Positions 25,945 to 34,765 of a DNA stretch of 64,000 nucleotides are shown here, piece after piece; position 1 is the first letter of the stretch; every line of letters begins with the position of its first letter. The DNA lies in contig NZ_JANTHX010000007.1 of assembly GCF_024752305.1 (NCBI RefSeq), forward strand, positions 123,963-187,962, read 5' to 3'. Made by a program: the position numbers and the translations under genes. The notes beneath the pieces were generated by a model. It ran no database searches. It had not been told where the DNA came from and saw only the letters and a program-made list of their open reading frames with translations. The DNA is from Protaetiibacter mangrovi (GTDB taxonomy: Bacteria; Actinomycetota; Actinomycetes; Actinomycetales; Microbacteriaceae).

Positions 25945-27798
25945 ATGACGAGCACTGACGCGCCCGCGCGCCGCAACCCCTTCCGCCGCAGCGCCGACAC
26001 CGGCCCGCGCGCCTCGTTCCGCGAGCTCTGGCCCTACCTCACCGAGCACCGCCTCGTGCTGGTGCTCGCGGTGGCGCTGAGCCTCGTCGGGGCGGCGCTC
26101 TCGCTCGCCCAGCCCGCGCTCGTGAGCCAGGTCATCACCCTCGTGCAGAACGGCGACACCCTCGGCGGCCTCACCTGGCTGCTCGTCGCGCTCGTGATCG
26201 GCAACGGGGTGGTCTCCGCCATCCAGCACTACCTGCTGCAGCGGGCCGGCACGAGCGTCGTCTTCTCGTCGCGGCGCGCCCTCATCCGGCGGATGCTGCG
26301 GCTGCCGATCAGCGAGTTCGACACCCGGCGCACCGGCGACCTCGTCTCGCGCGTCGGGTCCGACACGACGCTGCTGTACGCGGTGCTCACCCAGGGGCTC
26401 GTCGACGCGCTCGGCGGCTCGGTGGTGTTCGTCGGCGCCATCGTCGGGATGGCGATCATCGACCCGGTGCTGCTCGGCACCACCGTGCTCGTGATCGCCG
26501 TCGCGATCGCGGTCGTCGGCGGGCTGTCGGGCCGCATCCGCGTCGCCAGCCGGGAGCAGCAGGAGAAGGTCGGCGACGTGGCCGCCGGGGTGCAGCGCGC
26601 CATCGCGGCGATCCGCACGGTGCGCGCGGCCGGGGCCACCGAGCGCGAGTCGGCCGCGATCGAGCGGGAGGCGAAGGCCGCCTGGGGCGCGGGCATCAAG
26701 GTGGCGAAAGTGTCGGCGCTCGTCGTGCCGGTCGCCTCGATCGCCATGAACGTGTCGTTCCTGGTCGTGCTCGGGCTCGGCGGCTACCGCGTGGCGTCCG
26801 GCGCGATCACGATCGCGAACCTCGTGGCGTTCATCCTGTTCCTCTTCCTCATGATCATGCCGCTCGGGCAGGCCTTCGGCGCGGTCACCTCGGTCAACCA
26901 GGCGCTCGGGGCGCTCGGGCGCATCCAGGAGATCATGCGCATCCCCTCCGAGGACGAGGGCGACGCGGACATCGAGGCGGCGCCCGACGTGGAGACCGAT
27001 GACGCGATCCGCTTCGAGGAGGTGCGGTTCGCCTACCCCGAGGCGGCGCACAAGACCGAATCCGAGAAGGTCGTCGCGTCGGAGCTCGGCGAGGAGGCGC
27101 TCCCCGAGCCCCCCGACCGCGAGGTGCTGCACGGGGTGTCGTTCGCGGTGCCGCGCGGTTCGCGGGTGGCGCTCGTGGGACCCTCGGGCGCGGGCAAGTC
27201 GACGATCCTCTCGCTCATCGAGCGGTTCTACGACGCGACGGGGGGCGTCGTGCGGGTCGACGGCTCGGACGTGCGCGCCCTCGGACGCGAGCAGCTGCGG
27301 GCCCGGATCGGCTACGTCGAGCAGGACGCCCCGGTGCTGGCCGGCAGCATCCGCGACAACCTCACCCTCGGCACCCCCGACGCGGACGACGCCCGGTGCA
27401 TCGAGGTGCTGCACGCGGTGAACCTCGGCGAGGTGCTCGACCGCGACCCCGCCGGACTCGACGCCGCGGTCGGCGAGGAGGGCGTCATGCTCTCGGGCGG
27501 CGAGCGCCAGCGCCTCGCGATCGCACGCGCGCTGCTGGCCGCCCCGCCGATCCTGCTGCTCGACGAGGCGACGGCGTCACTCGACGGCGTCAACGAGCAG
27601 CTGCTGCGCGAGGCGATCGACGCGGTCGCCGAGGAGCGCACCCTGCTGGTGATCGCGCACCGGCTCTCGACGGTCGTCGACTCGGACGTCATCGTGGTGC
27701 TCGACCACGGCCGCGTCGCCGGCGTCGGCACGCACTCGGAGCTGGTCGCATCCGTGCCGCTCTACCGCGACCTCGCCAAGCACCAGCTGCTGGTGTGA
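25945..27798 (+). CDS. ABC half-exporter (multidrug type, fused membrane and ATPase domains)
   Basis: The protein has 617 residues. Residues 30-325 form a six-helix exporter membrane domain. Residues 350-610 form the ATPase with Walker A GPSGAGKST, signature LSGGERQRL and Walker B ILLLDEATASLD. About 29 extra residues, rich in Glu and Lys, sit between the A-loop strand (VRFAYPEAA) and the VLHGVSF strand. This insertion occurs in some actinobacterial LmrA-like exporters. The protein should work as a homodimer exporting hydrophobic compounds. The AGGAAG-type ribosome site precedes ATG 25945, and regulation probably runs through the small HTH gene upstream. Confidence 0.9.
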   Translation: MTSTDAPARRNPFRRSADTGPRASFRELWPYLTEHRLVLVLAVALSLVGAALSLAQPALVSQVITLVQNGDTLGGLTWLLVALVIGNGVVSAIQHYLLQRAGTSVVFSSRRALIRRMLRLPISEFDTRRTGDLVSRVGSDTTLLYAVLTQGLVDALGGSVVFVGAIVGMAIIDPVLLGTTVLVIAVAIAVVGGLSGRIRVASREQQEKVGDVAAGVQRAIAAIRTVRAAGATERESAAIEREAKAAWGAGIKVAKVSALVVPVASIAMNVSFLVVLGLGGYRVASGAITIANLVAFILFLFLMIMPLGQAFGAVTSVNQALGALGRIQEIMRIPSEDEGDADIEAAPDVETDDAIRFEEVRFAYPEAAHKTESEKVVASELGEEALPEPPDREVLHGVSFAVPRGSRVALVGPSGAGKSTILSLIERFYDATGGVVRVDGSDVRALGREQLRARIGYVEQDAPVLAGSIRDNLTLGTPDADDARCIEVLHAVNLGEVLDRDPAGLDAAVGEEGVMLSGGERQRLAIARALLAAPPILLLDEATASLDGVNEQLLREAIDAVAEERTLLVIAHRLSTVVDSDVIVVLDHGRVAGVGTHSELVASVPLYRDLAKHQLLV

Positions 27799-27806
27799 GG
27801 TGGAGC

Positions 27807-27870
27807 TAGACATGTCTATGACCCGATAGACACCCGCGCGCCGCTGTCTATCGGGTCGGAGACATGTCTA
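27807..27870. repeat. TAGACATGTCTA hairpin repeat, copy 1 (also a probable terminator)
   Basis: The palindrome TAGACATGTCTA (27807-27818) is followed by a perfect 12-bp stem, ACCCGATAGACA (27821-27832) and TGTCTATCGGGT (27845-27856), and then by AGACATGTCTA (27860-27870). It sits between the convergent ABC exporter and gabD genes, so the stem may act as a bidirectional terminator. A clearly related element occurs at 63898-63942, which makes this a dispersed repeat rather than a plain terminator. Confidence 0.72.
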
Positions 27871-27883
27871 TGGCGGAGAAGGG

Positions 27884-29344
27884 TCAGGACATGGGCGTCA
27901 GCGTGTACTTCGTGTCGAGGTACTCGTGGATGCCCTCGAAACCGCCCTCGCGACCGAGACCCGACTGCTTGACGCCGCCGAAGGGGGCCGCGGCGTTCGA
28001 CACCACGCCCACGTTCAGCCCCATCATGCCCGTCTCGAGCTGGTCGATCATGCGCTGACCGCGCGCGAGGTCGCGCGTGAACACGTACGACACGAGGCCG
28101 TACTCGGTGTCGTTCGCCCGGCGCACGGCATCCGCCTCGTCGGTGAAGGTCGCGATCGCGAGCACGGGGCCGAAGATCTCCTCGCGCAGGATGTCGGACC
28201 CGGCGGCCACCCCCGACACGACGGTCGGGCGGTAGAAGGTGCCCGGCCCCTCGACCGCCTCGCCACCCGTGGTCACGGTGGCGCCGCGGGAGACGGCGTC
28301 GGCGACGAGCTCGGACGCCTTGGCGACGGCCTTCCCGTCGATGAGCGGTCCGATCGTCACGCCCTCCTCGGTGCCGCGCCCGATCTTCATGGCGGCCACG
28401 CGCTCGGTGACCTTGCGCGTGAACTCCTCGGCGACATCCGCGTGCACGAGGAAGCGGTTGGCCGCCGTGCAGGCCTCGCCGATGTTGCGGAACTTCGCGA
28501 GCATCGCGGCGTCGACGGCCTTGTCGAGGTCGGCGTCCTCGAAGACGAGGAAGGGCGCGTTGCCGCCCAGCTCCATCGAGGTGCGGAGCACCCCCTGCGC
28601 GGCCTGCTCGAGCAGCTTCACGCCCACCGGCGTCGAGCCGGTGAACGACAGCTTGCGCAGTCGCGGGTCGCGGATGATGGGCTCCGACACGGCGTTCGAG
28701 GTCGAGGTCGTGATGACGTTGACGACGCCCGCGGGCACACCCACCTCTTCGAACAGCTTCGCCAGGTACAGCGTGGTGAGGGGCGTGAGCGTCGCGGGCT
28801 TGATGACGACCGTGCAGCCCGCCGCGAGCGCCGGGGCGATCTTCCGCGTGGCCATCGCGAGCGGGAAGTTCCAGGGGGTGATGAAGAAGCACGGGCCGAC
28901 CGGGCGCTGGGTGACGATCATGCGGCCGGTGCCCTCGGGGTTCGGCCCGTAGCGACCCGTGATGCGCGGGGCCTCCTCCGCGAACCAGCGCAGGAACTCG
29001 CCGCCGTACGTCACCTCGCCCTTCGCCTCGGCGAACGGCTTGCCCATCTCGAGCGTCATGAGCAGCGCGAACTCGTCGGCGCGCTCCATCAGCAGCTCCC
29101 ACGCGGCCCGCAGCAGCTCGCCGCGCACCCGGGCGGGGGTCGCCGCCCACGCGGCCGCGGCATCCACCGCCGCGTCGAGGGCGCGGATGCCGTCCGCGGG
29201 TGTCGCGTCGGCGATCGACACCAGGGTCTGCCCCGTGGCCGGGTCGTCCACGTCGATCGTGCCGCCGGCCTCGCCGTCGATCCACTGTCCGCCGATGTAC
29301 AGCTGCGTGGGCACCTTCGCCAGCAGCGCGCTCTCCGAGATCAT
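27884..29344 (-). CDS. gabD: NAD(P)-dependent succinate-semialdehyde dehydrogenase (GabD-like)
   Basis: The protein has 486 residues. It shows FITPWNFPLAM and TLKPA-like KPATLTP for cofactor binding, MELGGNAPF with the general-base Glu, and the nucleophile Cys in FRNIGEACTAANR. The C-terminal FGGVKQSGLGREGG motif is typical of GabD. It oxidises succinate semialdehyde to succinate; other short aldehydes are possible. Its ATG overlaps the MMPL-transporter stop by 4 nt, which ties it to the operon nicotinamidase-MMPL-GabD. No GABA transaminase is adjacent, so the physiological aldehyde is uncertain. Confidence 0.88.
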   Translation of the reverse strand: MISESALLAKVPTQLYIGGQWIDGEAGGTIDVDDPATGQTLVSIADATPADGIRALDAAVDAAAAWAATPARVRGELLRAAWELLMERADEFALLMTLEMGKPFAEAKGEVTYGGEFLRWFAEEAPRITGRYGPNPEGTGRMIVTQRPVGPCFFITPWNFPLAMATRKIAPALAAGCTVVIKPATLTPLTTLYLAKLFEEVGVPAGVVNVITTSTSNAVSEPIIRDPRLRKLSFTGSTPVGVKLLEQAAQGVLRTSMELGGNAPFLVFEDADLDKAVDAAMLAKFRNIGEACTAANRFLVHADVAEEFTRKVTERVAAMKIGRGTEEGVTIGPLIDGKAVAKASELVADAVSRGATVTTGGEAVEGPGTFYRPTVVSGVAAGSDILREEIFGPVLAIATFTDEADAVRRANDTEYGLVSYVFTRDLARGQRMIDQLETGMMGLNVGVVSNAAAPFGGVKQSGLGREGGFEGIHEYLDTKYTLTPMS

Positions 29345-31500
29345 GTGCCCATCTTCTCAGCGCGGGCGAGCTTCGAGGGCCACCAGATCGCGCGCCCGAT
29401 GTCGTACGCCACCGCCGGAACCAGCAGCGAACGCACCAGGATCGTGTCGAGCAGCACGCCGAAGGCCACGATGAACGCGATCTGGGCGAGGAACAGGATC
29501 GGGATCACGCCGAGCGCCGCGAAGGTCGCCGCGAGCACCACCCCCGCGCTCGTGATCACCGCGCCCGTCACGACGAGCCCGCGCAGGATGCCGGGGCGGG
29601 TTCCGAGGGCGGCGCTCTCCTCGCGCACGCGCGTCATCAGGAAGATGTTGTAGTCCACCCCGAGCGCCACCAGGAACACGAACGAGTACAGCGGCACCGC
29701 GGGGTCGGCGCCCGGGAAGCCGAAGAGGTGGTCGAACACCAGGGCCGACACCCCGAGCGCGGCCGCGAACGACAGGATGACGCTGCCGACCAGCAGCAGC
29801 GGCGCGACGACCGCCCGCAACAGCAGCATGAGGATCAGCAGGATCACCGCGAGCACGATCGGGATGATGACCGTGCGGTCGCGGATGGACGTCGCGTCGG
29901 TGTCGATCGCGGTCGCGGTCACCCCGCCGACGATCGCATCCGGGTCGACCTCCACGACGGCCTCCCGCAGTGCGCGCACCGCGTCCTCCGCCTCGACCGA
30001 GTCGGAGGCGTCGGCGAGGGTCGCCTGCAGCATGACCTGTCCGTCGACCACCGTCGGCTCGACCGCCACGAGCGTCGGGAAGGGGGCGGGCTCCGCATCC
30101 GTTCCGACGGGCATCGTGCCGGTCGGCGAGTTGTCGGACAGCGCCACGACCGAGTCGACGCCGTCGACGGCGAGCGCGGCGTCGGCCAGTTCGGTCAGGT
30201 CGCCCTCGGCGCCCACGATGATCGCGGGGCTGCCCGAGCCGCCCGGGAAGTGCTCGCCGAGCAGCTCCTGCCCGTCGCGGGCCTGCGACGGTCCGAGGAT
30301 CAGCTCGGACTGGGCGACCCCGTCCGCCTTCAGCTGCGTGAGGCCGAGCGCCGCGACGAGGAGGGCGAGGGTCGAGACGATCCAGATCACCCGGGCACGT
30401 CTGGAGACCAGCCGCGCCACCGCCGACCAGAGCCGGGACTCGCCGTGCTCGTCGCCGACCTTCGGCCGGAACGGCCAGAACGCCGCGCGACCCGTCGCGA
30501 GCAGCAGCGCCGGCAGCAGCGTGAGCGAGCCGAGCAGGGCGAACGCGATGCCGATGGCGCCGACCGGGCCGAGCGCCTTGTTGGAGTTGAGGTCGCTGAA
30601 CAGCAGGCAGAGCAGGCCCGCGATCACCGTGCCGCCGGAGGCGAGGATCGGTTCGACGGCGCCCTTCAGCGCGTCGATCGTCGCATCCCACCGCCGGGTG
30701 TGGCGGCCGAGCGCCTCGCGGTACCGCGCGGTGTAGAGCAGCGCGTAGTCGGTCGCCGCGCCGATCACCAGGATGAACAGGATGCCCTGCACCTGGCCGT
30801 TGATCTGCACGACCCCCGCATAGGCGAGCCACCACACGGCGAGGATCGCCGCCGAGAGTGAGAAGACCGCGGTGCCGAGCACGAGCAGCGGCAGCAGGGG
30901 CGAACGGTAGACGACGAGCAGGATGAGGAACACGGCGAGCAGCGCCACGAGCAGCAGCAGCCCGTCGATGCCCGCGAACGCCTCGACGAGGTCCGCGCTG
31001 AAGCCCGCCGGACCCGTCACGGCGGTCTGGACGCCGTCCGGCGCCCCGTCGGCGACGGCGCCGCGCAGCTCCTCCACGACCGTGTCGAGGTCGGCGTCGG
31101 CGTCGATCGGAACGATGACCTCGACCGCCTCACCGTCGTCCGAGGGGATGGCGGGGCTGGTGTCGCCGACCGCGTCGATCGCCGCGACGTCCGCGATCAC
31201 CTCGTCGATCGCCGCGAGGTCGGCGTCGGTGAGACCCCCGTCCCGCGCGAAGACGACGATCGCCGGGATCTGCTCGGACCCCACGAACTCGGGCACGAGC
31301 TGCGCCACCCGGGTGGCGTCGGCGCTCGCCGGCAGGTAGCTCGTCTGGTCGTTCGACGAGACCTCGCCGATCTTGCCGAAGTACGGCCCGCCGACGCCGC
31401 CCGCGGCGACCCAGGCGACGATGAGCAGCGCGGGGATGACGACTCGCAGCACGCGGCCGACAGCACTCGGGCGGGGGGCCCCCGCCGACGGCGCGCTCAT
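29341..31500 (-). CDS. MMPL-family RND transporter
   Basis: The 719-residue protein has two copies of the RND pattern: one transmembrane helix, an exported domain of about 150 residues, and five clustered helices. Both MMPL domains are recognisable (LLLVALLAVFLILLVVYRSP and YSFVFLVALGVDYNIFLMTR, which carries the proton-relay DY pair). MMPL proteins move lipids or lipophilic compounds to the cell envelope. The gene overlaps its two neighbours by 4 nt each, and they encode soluble enzymes, an unusual operon. Cargo is unknown. Confidence 0.88.
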   Translation of the reverse strand: MSAPSAGAPRPSAVGRVLRVVIPALLIVAWVAAGGVGGPYFGKIGEVSSNDQTSYLPASADATRVAQLVPEFVGSEQIPAIVVFARDGGLTDADLAAIDEVIADVAAIDAVGDTSPAIPSDDGEAVEVIVPIDADADLDTVVEELRGAVADGAPDGVQTAVTGPAGFSADLVEAFAGIDGLLLLVALLAVFLILLVVYRSPLLPLLVLGTAVFSLSAAILAVWWLAYAGVVQINGQVQGILFILVIGAATDYALLYTARYREALGRHTRRWDATIDALKGAVEPILASGGTVIAGLLCLLFSDLNSNKALGPVGAIGIAFALLGSLTLLPALLLATGRAAFWPFRPKVGDEHGESRLWSAVARLVSRRARVIWIVSTLALLVAALGLTQLKADGVAQSELILGPSQARDGQELLGEHFPGGSGSPAIIVGAEGDLTELADAALAVDGVDSVVALSDNSPTGTMPVGTDAEPAPFPTLVAVEPTVVDGQVMLQATLADASDSVEAEDAVRALREAVVEVDPDAIVGGVTATAIDTDATSIRDRTVIIPIVLAVILLILMLLLRAVVAPLLLVGSVILSFAAALGVSALVFDHLFGFPGADPAVPLYSFVFLVALGVDYNIFLMTRVREESAALGTRPGILRGLVVTGAVITSAGVVLAATFAALGVIPILFLAQIAFIVAFGVLLDTILVRSLLVPAVAYDIGRAIWWPSKLARAEKMGT

Positions 31501-32078
31501 CGGCTCGACCGCACGGCGCCGCCGGCGTCCTCGATCTCGACGAGCGACTCCGCGCCCGTGACCGGGTTCACCGCCGCGACGAGGTCGGAGAGCACGGTGA
31601 CCGTGCGACCCGCGTCGAGGGCGTCGAGGGCCGAGGCGCGCACGCAGTAGTCGGTCGCGATGCCCACCACGTCGACCGCGGTCACCCCGAGCCGGTCGAG
31701 GGTGTCGGGGAAGGCCGCCCCGTCGTCGGTCGTCCCCTCGAAGATCGAGTAGGCGGGCACACCCTGCCCCTTCTTGACGTGCACGTCGACGAGCGAGGTG
31801 TCGAGCGCGGGGTGGTACTCGGCTCCCGGGGTGCCGGCCACGCAGTGACGCGGCCAGCTCGTCACGTAGTCGGGCGCCCCGTCCGTGGCGAAGTGGCCGC
31901 CGTTGTCGTCGTCGCCGTGGTGCCAGTCGCGCGACGCGATCACCACGTCGTAGCGGTCGGGATGCGCCTCGAGATAGGCGGTGATGCCCGCCGCGACGGC
32001 GGCGCCGCCGTCGACGCCGAGAGCTCCGCCTTCCGTGAAGTCGTTCTGGACGTCGATCACGAGCAGGGCGCGCGACAT
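31497..32078 (-). CDS. pncA: Nicotinamidase / isochorismatase-family hydrolase
   Basis: The protein has 193 residues. It shows the catalytic triad pattern of nicotinamidases: Asp in VIDVQNDF, Lys in VKKGQG and Cys in TDYCVRAS. The metal-binding DWHHGDDDNGGHF stretch is also PncA-like. It should deamidate nicotinamide to nicotinate in NAD salvage. The ATG at 32078 starts the conserved region; the stop overlaps the MMPL gene start by 4 nt. The assignment is good, although isochorismatase-like relatives share this scaffold. Confidence 0.87.
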   Translation of the reverse strand: MSRALLVIDVQNDFTEGGALGVDGGAAVAAGITAYLEAHPDRYDVVIASRDWHHGDDDNGGHFATDGAPDYVTSWPRHCVAGTPGAEYHPALDTSLVDVHVKKGQGVPAYSIFEGTTDDGAAFPDTLDRLGVTAVDVVGIATDYCVRASALDALDAGRTVTVLSDLVAAVNPVTGAESLVEIEDAGGAVRSSR

Positions 32079-32092
32079 GGTGGTGCCTCCGG

Positions 32093-33643
32093 TCAGTTGT
32101 TGGAGAGGTTGTCCCCGCAGCGGTACACCGCCGTCGTCAGCGTGTCGAGTGCCGCACGGGCGGTGCTCGGGATGCCGTCGCCGATCGCGTAGAACGCGAA
32201 GGCGAGCGGGGTGCCGTCCGCCGCGTTGAGGTAGCCCGCGAGGGTGTAGGCGGTGTCGATCCATCCGGTCTTGGCCCAGACGTTGCCGCGCGCCACGGCG
32301 TTGTCGCCCGTGAACCGACTCGCCAGGGTGCCGCTCTTCCCCGCGACGGGCAGGCCGTCGCGCACCACGTCGAGGCCGTTGGCGCCTTCGCGCACCTGGC
32401 GCATGAAGTCGGCCATCGTGGCGGCGGGCACCGCGTTCAGGTCGGACAGGCCCGAGCCGTCGCGGATCGTGAGACCGGTGGGTGGCACGCCGAAGTTGGC
32501 GAGCTCCGAGGGGATCACCTGCTGCAGGGAGCTGGCCGAGCCGCCGAAGCCCGCCTCCTTCGAGACGATGCGCGCGAGCATCTCGGCGAGCGTGTTATCG
32601 CTGACGAGCAGCATCTGGTTGATGAGCACGCGCAACGGCTGGGACTTCACCTCGGCGATCGCGGTGGAGCTGACGGCCGTGCCGAGCGTGGTGGCGACGC
32701 CGGGGTCGACCACGTCGCCGCTCGGATCGGCGGTGCGCAGCGCGCTCACGAAGGCGGCACCCGCCCGGGCGATCGGGTCGGTCGAGCGGGGGCTCGTCGA
32801 CGCACGCGGGTCGGCGCGGTCGCCGTCGACCTGGAGAGCCGTCACCTCGGAGTGGTAGCCGGTCGTCTGCTCGGAGCGCTTCCAGCTGTCGTCCCACTTG
32901 TCGGCCGAGCTCCAGTAGCTCGCGTCGAGCACGACCTGCGTGATGGGCGTGTCGGGGTACTTGGCGGAGTGCGCGGCCACCGCCTGCTCGGCGAGGGTCT
33001 GCAGCTTGGGCGCTCCGGGGTAGAAGCTCTCCTGGCCCGCCGGCAGCGCCGAGAGCGTCGCATCGCCGCGGCCGACCAGCACGATCGTGCCGGGACTCGA
33101 GCCCTCGTAGACGCTGGTCGTGATCTGGAAGTCGGGGCCGAGGCGCGAGATCGCGGCTGCGGCCGTGAACACCTTGAGCACGGATGCGGTGCGCGCGGGG
33201 GTGGAGCCGCTGCGGTCGAACAGCACCTCGCCGGTGTCCGCGCGCATGACGTATCCCTCGAGCGACATGAGTCGCCCGTCGGCCGCCTGCCCGGCCACGG
33301 AGCACGTGCGCAACCTGCTCGCGGTCGCGGGCTGATCCGACACCGCACGCGCCGGATCGACCGTCGGCGTCGGCGTCTCGGCAGCTGCCACGGGTTCGGC
33401 GCGCGAGGCCCAGGCGACGCCCGCGAACACCGAACCGGTGCCGAGCAGCGCGAAGGCGAGCGCTCCCGCGGAGACCAGCCAGGCCACCGGATGGCGACGC
33501 AGCATCGCGCCGAGACCGCCCCCCGTCGTCGTGCCGGCGGCAGCCTCCGGCCCTCCCGCCACGGCGGCGGCGGCCGCGGCCGGCGGCGCGCTCTTCGCCG
33601 CCTCGCGGGCAGCGCGGCGCGAGGTCGGTTGCTCGTCGGTCAC
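32093..33643 (-). CDS. dacB: D-alanyl-D-alanine carboxypeptidase / endopeptidase (PBP4, DacB type)
   Basis: The protein has 516 residues. It begins with a cytosolic Ala-rich tail, and a single signal anchor (WLVSAGALAFALLGTGSVFA) at about residues 55-75 is followed by the S13 peptidase domain. Active-site motifs are TASVLKV (SxxK), LLVSDNTLAEM (SxN) and VAGKSGTLASR (KTG-like). It trims or cleaves peptidoglycan peptides outside the membrane. The GTG start at 33643 lacks a clear ribosome site, so the start is less certain than the function. Confidence 0.9.
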   Translation of the reverse strand: MTDEQPTSRRAAREAAKSAPPAAAAAAVAGGPEAAAGTTTGGGLGAMLRRHPVAWLVSAGALAFALLGTGSVFAGVAWASRAEPVAAAETPTPTVDPARAVSDQPATASRLRTCSVAGQAADGRLMSLEGYVMRADTGEVLFDRSGSTPARTASVLKVFTAAAAISRLGPDFQITTSVYEGSSPGTIVLVGRGDATLSALPAGQESFYPGAPKLQTLAEQAVAAHSAKYPDTPITQVVLDASYWSSADKWDDSWKRSEQTTGYHSEVTALQVDGDRADPRASTSPRSTDPIARAGAAFVSALRTADPSGDVVDPGVATTLGTAVSSTAIAEVKSQPLRVLINQMLLVSDNTLAEMLARIVSKEAGFGGSASSLQQVIPSELANFGVPPTGLTIRDGSGLSDLNAVPAATMADFMRQVREGANGLDVVRDGLPVAGKSGTLASRFTGDNAVARGNVWAKTGWIDTAYTLAGYLNAADGTPLAFAFYAIGDGIPSTARAALDTLTTAVYRCGDNLSNN

Positions 33644-33691
33644 CGGAACATGATAGCCAGCGGCGCCTGGACGCCCGGACGGGCGACGGCC

Positions 33692-34675
33692 CTACTCACC
33701 GGGGTACCGGAGTCCGATCTGCCGGCGGATCTCGTCGAGGGTCCCCATGATCGCGACCGACTCCCGCGGCGGCAGGGCCTCCCCCGCGAGCGCGCCGGAG
33801 GCCGCGATCCGCTCGAGCTCGGCCGCCTGGAACTGCATCCCGCGCCCCGGCACCTGCTCGTCGAAGCGCTCGATCACGGCATCCGCGGGGTCGATGAGCG
33901 AGAACGAGGTGGGCGTGTACCAGACGGGGTCGATCTCGATGCGCGCCTCGGTGCCGACGACCACCGCCGTCGACGGTCCCCGGGCGTCGAGCTGCGTGTG
34001 CAGCACCGCCTGCTCGCCCCCCGGGTAGCCGAGGATGATCGCCGTCTGCCGGTCGACCCCGGTCGCGGTCGGCGAGGAGATGGCGTGCACGCTCGAGGGT
34101 TCGCCGAACACGTCCCAGGCGAACGACACCGGGTAGATGCCGAGGTCGAGCAGCGCCCCACCGCCGAGGTCGGGGTTCTGCAGCCGGTGCTGCGGATCGG
34201 TGGGCAGCTTCTGGTCGTGGTCGGCGATGAGCGCGCGCACCTCGCCGAGCGCACCCGACGCGATGAGCTCGCGCACCCGCACCATGTGCGGCAGCCAGCG
34301 GGTCCACATCGCCTCGAGCACCACCAGCCGCTTCTGCTCGGCGAGCTCGACCACGCGCAGCGCCTCGACGGCGTTGAGCGCGAAGGGCTTCTCGACGAGC
34401 ACGTGCTTGCCGTGCTCGAGGGCGAGCAGCGCGTTCTCCGCGTGGTACGGGTGCGGGGTGGAGACGTAGATCGCGTCGACCTCGGGGTCGGCGGCGAGCG
34501 CCTCGTAGCTGCCGTGGGCGCGCGGGATGCCGTGCGTCGCGGCGAACGCGTCGGCGGACTCCTGCGTGCGCGAGCCGACGGCCGTGACGGTGAAGCCGGT
34601 CAGGTCGAGGTCGGAGGTGAACGAGCGGGCGATGCCCCCGGTGCCGAGGATGCCCCAGCGCAGTCGATCGGTCAT
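33692..34675 (-). CDS. Gfo/Idh/MocA-family oxidoreductase
   Basis: The protein has 327 residues. The N-terminal Rossmann fold has GILGTGGIARSF, and EKPFALN carries the conserved Glu-Lys-Pro of the family. An alpha/beta substrate domain follows, with GGGALLDLGIYPVSFA. Members oxidise or reduce sugars, inositols or dihydrodiols with NAD(P). The gene stands alone between the CAP-domain gene and dacB, with no sugar-transport genes nearby, so its substrate is open. Length and motifs are normal. Confidence 0.87.
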   Translation of the reverse strand: MTDRLRWGILGTGGIARSFTSDLDLTGFTVTAVGSRTQESADAFAATHGIPRAHGSYEALAADPEVDAIYVSTPHPYHAENALLALEHGKHVLVEKPFALNAVEALRVVELAEQKRLVVLEAMWTRWLPHMVRVRELIASGALGEVRALIADHDQKLPTDPQHRLQNPDLGGGALLDLGIYPVSFAWDVFGEPSSVHAISSPTATGVDRQTAIILGYPGGEQAVLHTQLDARGPSTAVVVGTEARIEIDPVWYTPTSFSLIDPADAVIERFDEQVPGRGMQFQAAELERIAASGALAGEALPPRESVAIMGTLDEIRRQIGLRYPGE

Positions 34676-34765
34676 GGTCCCAGCGTAGGGATGACCGCGA
34701 GGTCGCGCACCCGTCTCCCGTCCGCCTGAGCGGCCCCGGATGTGCGACCCCGCGGAGTCTCGGAG

